Assembly: GCA_964035545.1 (NCBI GenBank)
Contig: OZ037765.1
Span: forward strand, 30,120,004-30,184,003
Direction of reading: 5' to 3'
DNA: 64,000 nt
Source: Bugula neritina
Taxonomy: Eukaryota > Bryozoa > Gymnolaemata > Cheilostomatida > Bugulidae
Shown: piece after piece, positions 42,501-55,080 of the stretch
Numbering within the stretch: the first letter of the stretch is position 1
Layout of the letters: each line of letters starts with the position of its first letter
The notes under the pieces: model-generated
Database searches by the model: none
The model's input: only the letters and a program-made list of their open reading frames with translations
What the model was told of the DNA's origin: nothing
Translations under genes and position numbers: made by a program

Positions 42501-45500
42501 GGTTGCTGCCTTGAATGCTGCCACAGTGATCCTCTTCCTCGAGTCTCTTGATTTTTCTCACAGCAGTTCACTTGTACCCCAGTATATTCACATAGTCTGA
42601 GTGGACACTAACTCTACAAATAATTATAACTAAACTGCCTCTATCCCATCTACTTGCAATATATTATTATAATATTCAATTAAGAGTTATGTTCTCTTAT
42701 GGTACGCGAGTACCAGAAAAAACGACAGTTTTCTGTACAGCTGTGGAATTATAATTACTATTTATTACGTAAAAGGTAGGGTGTGTATGGATTGAAATAT
42801 TTTTTTATTAATTTATGCAATACATGGTAATAATTATTTCTCTAGCTATTTACTGTGTATACTTGTTGATTATGTCATACCACCAAATAATTTAGCTTGT
42901 GTAATGAAAATTGTGAATTTCAAGCTGCTGATGATTGTCATCATTGTGTAAATATACTGGTCACATCTCTTCATAGCGGTGTCTAGTAAGAATTTGGGAG
43001 GGGGGCAAGTGGGACCTTAGAATTCTTCATTGTCATCCACCACTAGCTACCTGCTGTCTTTTGTCGCTTGTGTGTCACAATGCACTGCAACTACCTGCAC
43101 CAAGTTGTCATAATAGGCAGTAAAATCTGCCTAAGCAATTCTCTAAGAAGACAAACACTTAGGTGGCTGAAAAAAATTGAACTGAATTAGCTTTAGATGA
43201 TTCTCCTCTCATTTGCTTAAGTTGGGGCGGTGGTTGAGTGCTCCATACTAGTCAGGCTTATGAATCAAGGGTATAAACTTAGTTTACTGCAAACTCTGCC
43301 ATGACTGGTCCTAAACTATGTCACCTCAAGTATGGTTCTTTTATCACTTATAACATGCTATGTATTATAATATTAATATACTAAGTGTCTTACTCATGTC
43401 TTATTCTTTTGGAATATCTATGCAGCTCATCTGCTTTTATAAAAATAATATTAACATTATTTCAGGTGCGAATAAATAGAAAACATAGAAAACTAAAAAT
43501 AATCACGCTTATGGTGGCTGTTGTTAATCAACTACCCATCAATCATTGCTGTTATCAATCACGCTAATTTCTAATGCAGTTAGAATTTTCAAGTCTGCTC
43601 ACGATTTACAGAAACATATTTCTGGACATGCTTCTGGTGTCGTGATTCAATTTTTATCAAATTCTTACTTCGTTCATGTGTGACGACAATATGAAGTAAA
43701 TCAGCCATCTTTAGTGGCTGAGGAATTTTTCTCAATTTATCTGCCATCTAACTGACAGTATTAACAGATTGGTCAGGTCATCTAAATATTATTGTAATTT
43801 ATTCTGACATACAGTGTTTGTGGATACAGGACATTAATATTCCTAGAGTTGTGAGGGTTTAGAAGTGTGAGCAAGTATAATGAGTAGAAACTGCTGGGCG
43901 TACGCCAGATTGTCATGTGTGTGTCTGATGTTCTACCCTTTTCTCTAACTGGATGCTTTTGGGTAGTTAAATTATAACTTCTGGGTGTAGCCTTCAAGTG
44001 CTCCTACTTAAACAGTGAGAGTGGTGGTATGCTGAACCTAACCTGTGCCAAGGGTAGAGTTAGACTAGCCTTTATAAGTAAAGACATGGTTGAATTTCTG
44101 AAATTCCTTCAGAAATTGAAAATATTGTCTTTCTAATTTTGGTGTAATAGAGGTGTCTGAAGTTAAGGTTGATAGTGCTTGTGCAAGTTTTACCGAGTAG
44201 GTGTAATCACTTGTAGCTGAAACCACTTGAAAACAACAGTTTTTTCCAATTAAACCTCTTAGTGTTTGCACTTCCCTTGATGTGAGTCTTCCTTGTTGGT
44301 AAAGGTTGCTGCGATGTGTCTCAAGTGGTGATGCCTGTTTTGGATTTGTTGTTAAAAAGTTTCAAGCAGTATGTTCAATTTAACATTTATACAGACTAAA
44401 AGCTACTAATACTTGAGTTTAGTTACATTCTCATATGAAAGCTATTTGCAATTCACACAATTTATAGTTGGAAATTAGAGGTTTCTACCTCATCATGACT
44501 ATTGACTGTTTAGCAACTCTTTGGTTTGTAGAGCTCAGATAATGATGCAATTTATTTCAAAACGAATTTCCTTCAGTTACCACACTGAGACAATTTCTAG
44601 TTTAAACCGTAACCTTAGTTTGACATTGAAATGTCTCGAAGTGAGACCTTATTCAGACCAACCTGAAAGTTCAATGTTAGCTAACTTACAACTAACTCTC
44701 TGTATACACCCGTGTCAGTAGTGGAGAAATTGATATAGCCTAAGTTCTTTAAATTTATTTGTAAATTTTGGTTTGGGGCATGGGTTGAAATTCTTGGGAG
44801 AACATAACTTCTTTCCTTACATTTTTAATCTAGAACTCAGGCTTTTCTCAATTTCTACATTACTGCACCTACCTCTGCATTAAGTTGTGTGATGGGGGTT
44901 ATGTAAGAACGTTATATGACATTTGACTTATTACTTACATTTTAGGTATTAAAAATAGCACTTAACTCATTCAGCATTTTCTGTGTATTTGTTACAGAGC
45001 GCTACGAGCACCTGCCCTACGCTGTCTGTCAGCTCATGTTAGTGTGTATGAAGCAAGAACTGCTGGAGGACTTCAGGGTTCGGTTGGTGCAGTTGAGGAA
45101 GGAGTTCTCCACCACCAGCGCTCCGTACCTCGCTATTCTCAACACTTCACGCTACATCGTCTCTTTCCTGAAGGAGTGGACGGAGCGACCAGTTAGTATT
45201 AGTGAACGTGTAAACTAGTTAATCCTGTCTACAGAGTTTGTATTATATGTGTGTACTGTGTGTTTGCCAGCTGTTTAGTAGTAAGGCAAAACTTGGTGAC
45301 TGAAGATAAATTAGAGGAAAGTATACTTGAAAACTACACCAGGAAAAAAATAAAAAGCACAGCTGTTGTAGTATGTTGTGTAAAAATTGCAACGCATATT
45401 TATAGATGATATAAAGTGTGTTTTCTGGTAAATTGAGATGTTACTGAGCCTGAGCATTAGTTGAGAGTAGATAAAAAGTCGGCCATTACAGGTACTTGTT

Positions 45501-48500
45501 AACCTACCTGTCACCTGGTAGGCTCTCTGCTAGTTTTGAGTTGCTATACACGGAATTCTCCCTGCCTTATGGTGCTACTCGCACAGCTGGGCAGATGCTT
45601 GCCTTGTTGATGTTCAGCACATAAATTCTGCATTCTTGATTGTCACTTGGACAAGACTCAACTCTCCTCTTCACTGAAAATTAACTCCACTGACAGTTTT
45701 TGCTGGAAATTTAATGCTGTGTGGTTGTTATGCAGCAGCAAATGGCGCTATAACAAGTACCTGCCCCTCATTGCCAACATGTATATGGTAATTCAACTTA
45801 CAAAGCTTAAATGGAACATTTAATTGAAATAGGCGCAGTAATGGAAAAATTGAAAAAGCCTGTGTTCTAGATTATGAATATAGCAAAAGAAGTTTTGTTC
45901 TCGCTGGAATTATCACCCACGCCCCAAATCAAAATTTAATATGAAAATTAAAGAACTTAGGCTATCTCAATTTCTCCACTACTGCTCCTAAATGATTTAA
46001 TACAATAGAAAGTTTTAGCCTATGACTGTGATTAACACATAATATACAAAATGAAAATCTCATAATATGGTGTTTTCATATACTAGTATTGTACCAGCTG
46101 GATATGGTAATATGATTCTACAATTAGAAAGCACTACCAGTTTTAGCTTTATTTGCTACTCTTAATCTGAGCTGAGGTTCTGAGTTGATTGTCTTATTTA
46201 AGTCTTCAGAAAGCTGAAATGAAGTCTCAGTTTGAGTTGACTGATGGAGAGAATAACTTTGAAGCATTGAGAGGCTAATAGCTGTTGTAACTCCACAATA
46301 TACTGGAATACATTTAGTAGTTTGAGTTCTAAGAGTACCTGGATCTTAGGCTACCTGGATTCACATAACTCAGTCTAATTAGTGTTTTTCTAGGCTACTA
46401 GTTTTGCTAAAATTGGCATAAATCTGACCAGAATTTCGAAATTTTGTAAGCAATAACAGTTTGAAATAGTAGCTCTTCTAGGTGTGTTTGATGTGGTAGT
46501 GCTCAAGTATTACCCATTATGTAAATGGTTGTTAGTAAATATGCTAATGCCTACTAACTGGAGTACATGAGAAAGTTTAGTCTGTCAAAGGCCATTATAT
46601 GTATAATTCTTGCAGTATTTATGTTTTGGCATCCATTTTATTAGTTTCTCAAATGGCTATAAAATTGTCTATAAATTTGTGTCAAGTATGTTTTTTGCTT
46701 GTCATATTTAATATTTTTGCGGAATTTAAGTTATTTAAAAACATCTTGTAATTAATAAAGGTATGGTATAGCTACCAGAAATAGAGAGATGATGACGGCT
46801 ATATAGATATGTCATGTGTGTACTAACTGTACATTCTGAGTTTTACGTAGACCTTTGAGCCAACCGATAATAAAATGCCAGTCTTGGTATCTTCTTAGCC
46901 AAAACTTACTTCAAGACACTCTTCCCACTTTTAATTACTGTTCAAATTTCTCTATTTCCTTCTTCAAAGTTTTGCCAACTTCTTAAATATTTTAGAGAAA
47001 ATTCACTTAAGAGAAAGTAATTTCATTTCGGATTAACGTAAGCCAGAGTGGCAAAATTTGTCACGCTTAAGTTTTTTGTCAAGTGGGTGTTTGACACAGT
47101 TCTATCATCTGTTGAAGACCCAACTAACTGTTGCCGTAATTTTTTGTGTGATTTCTTAACTGTATTGTCTGACGATGCCAAGTCTGATGTATAACTAAGA
47201 CAGCTTATGATTAATTAAATCGTCATTTGCCATGCGTCTTGTTAGGGTGAAAGAACAACTACGTAACCCTTAAAGTGTCGAAAAAGTTTTATTTCTAAGA
47301 ATTTTTTTTAAAACTATAGATAGATCAATTGTTGGTCTGTGTAATTATATGCAAGAGAGTTTTAAGGTTTTCCACTGTTTAATTCAAAAGGTATATTTGT
47401 AATTAGGCATTATATTTTGCTTCATTAATCCCTTTTGGATAGCTTCTGAAGTATATTATTATATTTGCCTTAAACACCTGCATGAAAAAAATGTAATTTT
47501 AAATTACCTGCAGCTAAGACATAAATATTTTTCTAGGGCTTCGTTTGCCTGCCCACCCACGCTAATATTAGATGACCAGGTTTAAGTAGGTAATGGATTG
47601 CCACTAATGCTATATTTCATAATTATTGCAGTTCTTCATAAAGCTGCAATATCAAGCAAGACTTCTGAGTTCAGATAACAATCAGTTGTCTACTTTGTTA
47701 CCCACCCTTCTCTCCAGAGATGCTAGCTATCAGGTAACTCTACTATTTACTGCGTTCCAGTGAATTACATCACTTGGTGCGTGCTACACCTGTCTATGAA
47801 TTATCATGCGATTCAACCATAGTTCAACGCCCACTTTAAAATATGTTCGCCATATATATTATAGCTATATTTATATTATTGTTACAGTGTGGTAATATTT
47901 TTTCTATATAGTGATATCATATGCTTTGATAGATTTATTATGAGGTCCATGTACAAGTGTCGTACAGTTACAGGTGATTGCAGGTGCTGTTTTACATGTC
48001 ATATACTAGTTGTATATAATGGGAGAGATATTTAATGATGCTCTAAGTTGTCATGATACAACAATGCTAATTTTTGGGACAGTTACTGAATGCTAATGAG
48101 ATTAAACTCAAGGCGTTGTTCACCAGCATACTAGAATGTTGTACCTGTGTGTATATACTTGTACACTCGTAGCGTATAGAGAATGCTCTGGTAGGGTGTA
48201 GCGTTGTGGCAAGTTGAAAATTTCTCCGTTAGGTGTGCCTAAATATGACTTTTCCTGGTGGAGGTAGAAGAAATTAATATACTATGTGGGGTTTAAATAG
48301 CATTCACCACTAATTAGCAGCGTTTAAACCTTTAAATATTCATTAGCACTAGCAATGTAAGAAATTATAGTTCTTTAATGATTTTTTTTAATTGTGTTTA
48401 AAACCCCTTAATTAACCCTCTAAAGGGTGTTTTATAGGTTTTTAAGAAAGTTAATTGGTTTTAAGAGCAGTTTCTGTATTGATTACTACTATTAACATAA

Positions 48501-51500
48501 TATTTCTAATACTAATAGATTCTTCTCTTCATACAGACTATGTTAAGTCATAGTTCTACAGTCTCCTAGCACTTTTATATCATTGGAAAAGTTGAGACTT
48601 CCTAATTCTAGCCAACGGAACGGTTTTTGTACTAAAAACCAAAACATATTCTTCAATAGCAAAAGCTTCCTCAACAGGTGTTCTCCACGTTGAATAACTA
48701 TTTACCATCATCTAACATAAAATTTATTTTCTAGTGCACATGTCTGTATGCTAGATAGATTTACTGGGTAGAATCCCACTAGCCATTCCAGTGATATAAG
48801 AAAGTGTGAAGGAACTTAGAAGACCTTCAAGTATATTTATGTGAATTTAGTTTTAATTGGCTCTTGAAAATAAGAATGAAGATGATTTGTTAACGGTCCA
48901 TTTTTTTCTTTTTAATTATAAAGCATAGTTTTCTATGTAAACCTTATTTTACTAAGTTACGTTCATCTTAAGACTCTTGGAATACCACCAGTTGCATATT
49001 ATTTAACAATTTACACCCTCATAATCAGTCAACGTACTCTATGTGTTTTGTGCTGTGTCCACTACCAATACTACATGCACTATACACACTACATGCACTA
49101 CTACTGCGACATGCACTATACACACTCCATATACTGCATACACTGTATGCACTACACTACCACCACTACATGCACTACTACCACTGCATGCAATGCATGT
49201 ACTACATCACTACATGCACTACTACCACTGCATGCAATGCATGTACTACATCACTACATGCACTACTACCACTGCATGCAATGCATGTACTACATCACTA
49301 CATGCACTACTACCACTGCATGCAATGCATGTACTACATCACTACATGCACTACTACTACTACATGCACTACATACATACATACACACATACATACATTA
49401 CATACACACATACATACATTACATGCACCACTACCACTACATACACTGCCACGATTTGTTACAAACTCATCTCTGTATTTCCAGCTACCGTCCTCCATAG
49501 ATGTAGATGACGTAGAGGATCTGGAATGTACTCTGTTCAACACAAGCATAGCCAACATATCTTCACTAGAAGATGAAATGCTCAAGTCTCTCACACACCA
49601 CGTCACCACTGATTTGAAGGCTAAACTAAGAACTTATGCTGACAATTCACAAAGCATGTATGTGTTGGATATACTAGTTCTCTATACTATAACTCTATGT
49701 CGAAACCTTTATTCAGCTGAAACATTAAATTATAATTATTTCAATGTAAAATAAATCTTACTACTTGTTATATACATCACCACATGACTGATATTGAACC
49801 CTTTGTCATTTCACTGCTAAAATGTGTGTTATATCAAGATATTTTTAAATAATTCCATGCAGGACCAGTTTTCATCCAAACAAAGGTTCAACTTCGTGAA
49901 GAAATGTTGCTTTTTAATCTTGAAATGTTTTTATGAGTTCACATTTTTTTACATAAACACATTTATGTTAATTATGTGAATTAAACAACTGTTACTCATA
50001 AGTTTTGATGGTTATAAATAGAATAATCTAATCCTTGGGGAATGCAAGCTCTTATCTTATAATAATTTTGTTTTTATCAGCACCTGGGACAGTTTCCTTT
50101 GGTGGATCTAATAGCATTATTAATAGTTACTTATCTACAAAATGTGAGTTACAAAATCATACCATATTAGGAAACAAAATTAATAATCATTAAGTTGACT
50201 AATGAAATCAAATCACATCTGCAGAGTTTATTTTTATCAAGTGTTAACTGGACTGTAAATTGTTGCACTAATTGCCCGAAATTCATCTGGTGGCTCCAGT
50301 TACCAATTATCAAATTTTTTTAATAGTTGGTGGCACAACCCAAATTTTTAATGCTAGTTTTCAACGTTTAGCGCATAAAAGCTCACTCAAGTTTATAGTC
50401 ATCATCCCTGTGAGAACCCCTGATGGAAAGGTTTTTTGTTAAAGCGGGCTTAGGACTTATTCAGATGTGGCATAGGAGCAATTATGACTGGATGCTCTTT
50501 TTAACATCACCAATGGCCTTTGTCCAAGCTCGAACCCATGACCACGTGCTTACTAAGCAAATGCTCTAACCCCAGACCACGGCTGCTCTCTTTAGCACAT
50601 GAATGGTGTCTATTATAACACTGACCAAGTAATATCTCAGCTTATTTAAACAATGTTAACAGTTTAAAATAATTTCTTGTTCTATCTTTTTTCTGTCGTA
50701 GGTGGACAGCGTTGTCTCATCTCAAGCACAAGGAGGAGCAGCATATGGTCACTCTGTCAGCCACAGCTTGTGACTTCATCATCTACCTTGAAAGCAGTTT
50801 GGTTTTGGGTTTCGAGGCTCTTCAGCAGCAACTATTTACTCAATTCTGGCAGCAAGTAGTACAGGAGCTGGATAGGCTTATATTTCATTTGGTATGCATT
50901 ATAGTTCATCATAATATTCTATTCTATGTAGTAGATTATCATATTATATTCTGTGTAGTAGTTTGTTACATTATTCTACTATCGTTCACAGGTATAATGA
51001 TAAAATATTGTATAAATACTATTCTAAGTTGCTGAGATAGCAACCGTCTTCATTAAGTCACTTTCAGTCTCAAACTAATTATTCATGCAAGTTTTCGACA
51101 TTTACATGTTACCCCATTATACCTGTAGACAGACATGGGTAGGTGTAGTCATATATAATCTACTATTAGCATACTCTGTAGTGAAGTTGATGAATGCCCT
51201 TTGCTGAGGTTTTGTGGAAATTGTCACCTGAATGTTCAGTGTTGACTCAACATCTGCTCAATGATTCGCTGAAGGATTTTCCTACTTCCTCCTCATAACA
51301 GCTGATTGGGTTAATTTCCTGAGACATTAGATAATGCTTTGTACACTTTCTCTTGGAAACAGTGCAGGGGGGGGGGGACTACACAAATGTTTTGTTAGCC
51401 ACACCTACTACACTGTTCTATTGAAGTTTAGAATTGTGTTAAATAATGTTCATAGTTTATAAGATAAAATATTTCAGTCACTATTTTTACGTTTGGTAAA

Positions 51501-53757
51501 ATGTTGGCCATCCAACTTAAAAACAAATAAAGCAGCATTTCTCTCAAGGTTAGACTAAATATTGTTAGTAGCTTTTAAAAAGCTCAGTGAATGAAGCCTT
51601 CTGTCTAAGGTTAGCTTGTTTCTCGTACCATCTTAGAGTTTCTTTAGACTGTCTTTACCTAGTTAATGGTTTTACAGATCATTTCCCAGCGTGCTTATAA
51701 TGATCTTCCGCCCACCGTTTCATTGAGTTTGATGTTGATATCCATATTCACTTGTATGCCTCATCAGCTAAGCTAGCTGTCTTGTGCTATCCAGTACTCA
51801 TTACTTTAATGAAGATTATGTTGCCCTTTCTATGTTTTGTAGGTCTGTATATATTTACTTCTGTTCTTAGGTAATCGCTGAGAATCACTTTAGCGAAGGT
51901 GGCGTTGTGCAATTCAAGTTTGATATGACCAGAAACCTCTTCCCAGTGGTTGGGAGGTACACGAGCAAGCCGGAAAATTTCCTTAAAATGTGAGTAATTT
52001 ATTCTAATTATTGTTTGACTCAAAAGTACTGAACAACTTGTGGTAGAACTGGTAGCTTCAGATTGCAGATTAACTTTATGTCAAAATGTGTTGAATCATT
52101 TGTGAAGAGTAGGTATAATATGATGAATAATAGGTGTAAGCGTACATAATCTAAGTATATACATCGGTATTATATGTTTATGTCAGAGCTTGCAACCTCA
52201 TTGTGGTGGCGTTTATTTGAGTTTCCCAATGCGTTTTGAAATTGTCTACAATTCTGTTACTTGGAATTTTTTGATGAAAGTTGATAATATGTCAAATTGG
52301 AATTGAACCATTCTAATGGCAGCAAAATGTGCCACTCGCGCTGACCTTACTAGAGAACTTCCGTAATGACTATGTACTGTTCACCGCAGCCTGTCAGCAT
52401 GTACTAAGCAAGATGCCACATTAGAGGGATTTCTCTACATACAGAAATAGTGGCCATTTTGTCCGGATTTCATACTTTGAAAATGCTGAATGGAAAGTGC
52501 GGATGGCTGGTTACTATTTAGCGAGACCATTTTTAGTTTTTCTACTTTAACAACAGGGTAATTACGCAAATTTTCTCAAGGCTGCTGTAATGCAGCAGAC
52601 GTAGCTATAGAAATAAAAGTCAAATGCAAATAGCTTGTAAATTTCCACTCTCACAAGAAACACATTGCAGGTAGGTAGCTTCCGCACATTTGGATTCACA
52701 GGCACGGCCTGTAATGGATTCATGGGTTCATCTGAAGATTGATTTATCTCCACTTGTATATAACTACGGGGTTATTTTATTTAGACTTTAACTACCTTCA
52801 AACATCAGCAGCAACAGTTTTCTGTACTTTATGGAACCAGAAGATACTCAGCGTTGTAGATTGTGACTAGGTTTTTCTTCAATCTGGAGACAGATATTGT
52901 TAGATCTCTCGTTGATATCTGCTATGGTGAAGGCATATCAGATTAAAGCTATGCTAATGTACTGCTTAGTTGATGAACTGCAATGTCAGTGGAAGAAGAT
53001 GCACACTTGAATTGACACTGCAATTGACGTCTGCTTCCCTACCCAGGCCAAGTTGGTAAGCACTGGAGGAGAAGCTGATGTTGCTAATGGGTGACCAGGC
53101 AGGCATTTAGCTTTAAATTCTCCATTTGTTGGGTCATCGTCAAGTTATTATCATATCTTCTCTTCCTTCATCCAACTGTCATGGTGATGAGGTTAAACCA
53201 AATTCCTTTCTCGCTATTCATTACCAAACAGGATGGCGAAGGTTTGGTGCTGGAAAATATCTGCACATCTGTGTTTCCATGCAGTCAACAGTCTGATTCA
53301 TTATAGTATTACTATTAGGCAATTTTATGTATCCAAGTTGACTTAATATTCTTTCCTCTAGCAGCAGACTCTGATTACTGTAAACTATATCGTCCATGGG
53401 TTCAAGACAGCACATAATAAGATAGCAGCATTAGTTTATCTGAGCCTTGTAGATAGCTTGGTTGAAGAGTTACCATAAAGCATACTCAAGAAGCCCTTCT
53501 GAATATCATGTTAGTTGAATAGTTGAACAAACCCATGTTTTGTTGGCAGGGTGAAGGAGTCTTGCCACCTGTTGTCTATGCAACTTGGAGATGCCTTATT
53601 ACTCAAGTCAGCTCTTGCGGACTCATTGCATAGCCTAAACTCCAAGACACCACAAGACCCTATTGCTACAATACAAGAACAGAACATATTTAAACTGGAT
53701 CCTGAAGAAGCGGAACTAGTCTTGAGTAGAAGAACTGATCTATTGCGAAATTACTGA
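33591..53757 (+). CDS. RINT1: RINT1 homologue (RAD50 interactor 1, NRZ tethering complex), complete
   Basis: Fourteen exons: 33591-33767, 35726-35967, 36236-36409, 38265-38417, 38977-39133, 39519-39648, 40570-40779, 41664-41804, 44998-45191, 47632-47733, 49485-49657, 50702-50891, 51871-51989, 53550-53757. All phases agree; 789 aa, close to human RINT1. Residues 1-200 are helical and coiled-coil-like. The RINT1/TIP20 core follows, with PLKKRFQYHFYGNKPTN, PEWFFTQLLTWAKAHADC, CLHILTAEETFKKW, ENHFSEGGVVQFKFDMTRNL and LGDALLLK. RINT1 with ZW10 and NBAS forms the NRZ complex at the ER, which tethers Golgi-derived COPI vesicles; it also binds RAD50 and acts in the G2/M checkpoint. The gene covers 20 kb because several introns are large. 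Intron 4 looks U12-type; the other donors read as U2-type. AATAAA at 53941-53946 is a likely poly(A) signal. Confidence 0.96.
35455..35580 (-). mobile_element. tRNA-derived SINE fragment, family S copy 1
   Basis: In reverse complement it starts with a tRNA-like head: A-box-like TGGTCTAGTACATAGAGC and B-box-like AGGTTGAATTCTGG. It continues into a body shared with 50395-50595 (CATCCCTGTCAGAATCTATG against CATCCCTGTGAGAACCCCTG). The middle of the body is deleted. It lies in RINT1 intron 1. Confidence 0.6.
37340..37890 (-). pseudogene. Possible decayed coding relic in RINT1 intron 3
   Basis: Two minus-strand open frames (37628-37882 and 37359-37682) overlap in different frames and together read as a charged, helix-forming segment (VAELKETLVTLIDWLKIDC) followed by a basic, polar segment. 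The local base composition is less AT-rich than the surrounding intron. A transposon ORF broken by a frameshift near 37680 would explain it, but I recognise no motif, so chance frames remain possible. Confidence 0.25.
38418..38976 (+). other. U12-type (minor spliceosome) intron of RINT1
   Basis: The intron begins GTATCCTTTTT, a perfect match to the U12-type donor (A/G)TATCCTTT. TTCTTTAAC at 38955-38963 is one base from the U12 branch consensus TTCCTTAAC. The reading frame requires splicing to AAAAG at 38976, about 14 nt after the branch adenosine, which is the spacing typical of U12 introns. There is no polypyrimidine tract next to that acceptor. Using the nearer TAG would break the frame with a stop. 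Confidence 0.88.
38765..38885 (-). mobile_element. SINE family S copy 2 (body only)
   Basis: It shares AGTTTACAGTCACCATTTTT, GTGAGAACCCCTGATGGG and GCAATTATGACTGGATGC with the copy at 50395-50595, in the same order and spacing. The tRNA-like head is missing. It lies inside the U12-type intron of RINT1. Confidence 0.75.
39774..40091. mobile_element. Foldback/MITE element, family B, with terminal inverted repeats of about 60 bp
   Basis: The left arm (about 39776-39838) and the right arm (about 40027-40090) are inverted copies. CTAGACACACT, GCCGTA, CCGTAACG and TCAGCCATTTTC occur in order on the left and in reverse complement on the right. The centre holds a perfect 12-bp palindromic arm pair at 39948-39959 and 39962-39973. 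The element is about 318 bp, is more GC-rich than its surroundings, and lies in RINT1 intron 6. It has no coding capacity. Confidence 0.88.
44065..44350 (-). pseudogene. Isolated open frame in RINT1 intron 8, possible transposon relic
   Basis: A minus-strand frame stays open for about 95 codons and has balanced, protein-like composition (for example YSVKLAQALSTLTSDTSITP and QYFQFLKEFQKFNHVFTY). It lacks splice sites that would join it to anything nearby, and I recognise no domain. A relic of a mobile-element protein is possible; a chance frame cannot be excluded. Confidence 0.25.
44713..44869. mobile_element. MITE family A, copy 2 (inverted relative to copies 1 and 3)
   Basis: Its reverse complement aligns along its length with 10342-10499 and 45832-45988: CAGTAGTGGAGAAATTGATA at one end, AGCCTAAGTTCTTTAA inside, and TTTCTACATTACTGCACC at the other end, with TA at 44870-44871. 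The left flanking TA has been lost. It lies in RINT1 intron 8, about 120 bp before exon 44998-45191. Confidence 0.83.
45832..45988. mobile_element. MITE family A, copy 3 (TA-flanked)
   Basis: 157 bp with the same ends and interior as copy 1: GCAGTAATGG, AAAGCCTGTGTTCTAGATTA, TTAGGCTATCTCAATTTC and CTACTGCTCC. It is bounded by TA at 45830-45831 and 45989-45990. It lies in RINT1 intron 9. Confidence 0.87.
49060..49435. repeat. 44-bp minisatellite plus ACTACATGC / ACATACAT repeats before RINT1 exon 11
   Basis: Four exact-period 44-bp units start at 49185, 49229, 49273 and 49317, each containing TGCATGCAATGCATGT, itself rich in palindromes. Flanking them are shorter CACTACATG-type repeats and an ACATACATACAC stretch. 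The repeat is open in all three forward frames, so long spurious Cys/His/Thr/Tyr-rich frames run across it. The true exon starts at 49485. Confidence 0.92.
50395..50595 (-). mobile_element. tRNA-derived SINE, family S copy 3 (most complete)
   Basis: In reverse complement the 5' part is tRNA-like: A-box-like TGGTCTGGGGTTAGAGCA, an anticodon-region spacer, then B-box-like GGGTTCGAGCTTGG. About 110 bp of non-tRNA body follows, matching 38765-38885 and part of 35455-35580. This is the layout of SINEs transcribed by RNA polymerase III. It lies in RINT1 intron 11. Confidence 0.78.
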
Positions 53758-53940
53758 TGATTTAATAATGATGATTTAATTATAATTTAAATTTTTTCTC
53801 ATTTTATGTATTTCTTACTTGTTTTGACTATTGCTCTTTGTCTGCTATTTTTCTAATCAGAAAGTCAATATTATATATGTGCTTTAATTATAATTCTATG
53901 AATATGACTTTTGAATTAGTCCATAGTTGTGAGTTCAAAA

Positions 53941-53946
53941 AATAAA
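53941..53946 (+). terminator. Poly(A) signal AATAAA of RINT1
   Basis: Canonical hexamer 184 bp after the RINT1 stop codon, the first such match downstream. Confidence 0.55.
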
Positions 53947-54881
53947 GATACGGTATGCTGCTTTTAACCAACAGGTAGAACCTTGCTTTATATAACCTAC
54001 ACGTACCACTATAATATAAAAAAATAGGTTTCTTTCTTGTATTATTTATGGAAATAAAATATAGTATGTAAAGCTTTTAGTAAATTGGTAGATTATTTGA
54101 ATCTTTTGATTATGGAAAGCAAAATTAAATCAAATTAGGGCGTGCACTTTTGGCTGTACATTTCAATATAAGTTACACTTGCATATTATATACAGTTTCT
54201 AAGAATTGAAATATTATAGATCGATTCTCACATAAATAATTCTAGCAGAGGTTTTGTGGTTCCTTAGTTAAGCCTGCATGTAATGCCATATACACTGCTT
54301 GTATACTGGTTACACAATCCGCAGTAGTTATTGAACTAAAATATTTTACTGTTTAGTAAAAGTAAATTGTCATTTCTCAGAATTAGGTAGTATAATTTTA
54401 TACTAATTTGACTAGAATTGAACATGTTGCAATATATGCTATGTAGCTCTTAAGCATCAACGCTAAATGAATGTTTAATGATTTTGTTTTTTACCAATTT
54501 GGCAATGACATGGTGCAACTCGACATTGATGGTTAGTCATGCTTTAAGTTCCTGTGTGAAATTCTTATACCGTCATAGCCAGCCTATATTTAGTCGGCTG
54601 GGGTATCTGCTCTCCGCGGTTCACTGGTCACCTCTCTGCTTCTGCTGAATAACAGCTCAGCTATTCGTGAATCAAGGTGATTATCTACCAGAACTGAACC
54701 TAGTTCTTTAGAAGCGTGTTTATGGTCAAAACCTGTACCACCACACGAATCATGTAAGACAACCACACTTCTGCTGATATCACCGATGGCTGTCCTTTAG
54801 CTGCAAGAAGTCACACTTTGGGAATGTGATTTAAAACTTTTTACCAGCTGAATCATTTTATTAAATGAGAGGGTGTTCGGT

Positions 54882-55080
54882 AAAATTGGCACAGGTAAAA
54901 ATGGCACAGGTAGTAATGGCAAAGTAGGTAAAAATGACACATTTTCAATATTAGGGTTTGAGTGTTTGGGATGGGGGGGTTTAGGTTTGGGAAAATTTAA
55001 CACCAGTGTGCCATTTTTACCTACTTCTCCTTTTGTGCCCCTTTTACCCCGTGCCCTTATTACCTGTGGCATTTTTACCT
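54882..55080. repeat. Imperfect foldback built from GGTAAAAATGGCACA units
   Basis: The left half has GGTAAAAATGGCACAGGTA and related units. The right half has their reverse complement (TGTGCCATTTTTACCTACTT, ACCTGTGGCATTTTTACC). A G-rich centre with seven consecutive Gs lies near 54970. It could be a decayed inverted-repeat element or an inverted minisatellite. The collagen-like Gly-Lys-Asn-Gly frame across it is a by-product of the repeat. Confidence 0.75.

Noticed and set aside
49041-49484. Forward frames of Cys/His/Thr/Tyr repeats leading into RINT1 exon 11
   Set aside because: The 44-bp minisatellite is open in every forward frame; the conserved RINT1 sequence and a TTTCCAG acceptor place the exon start at 49485.
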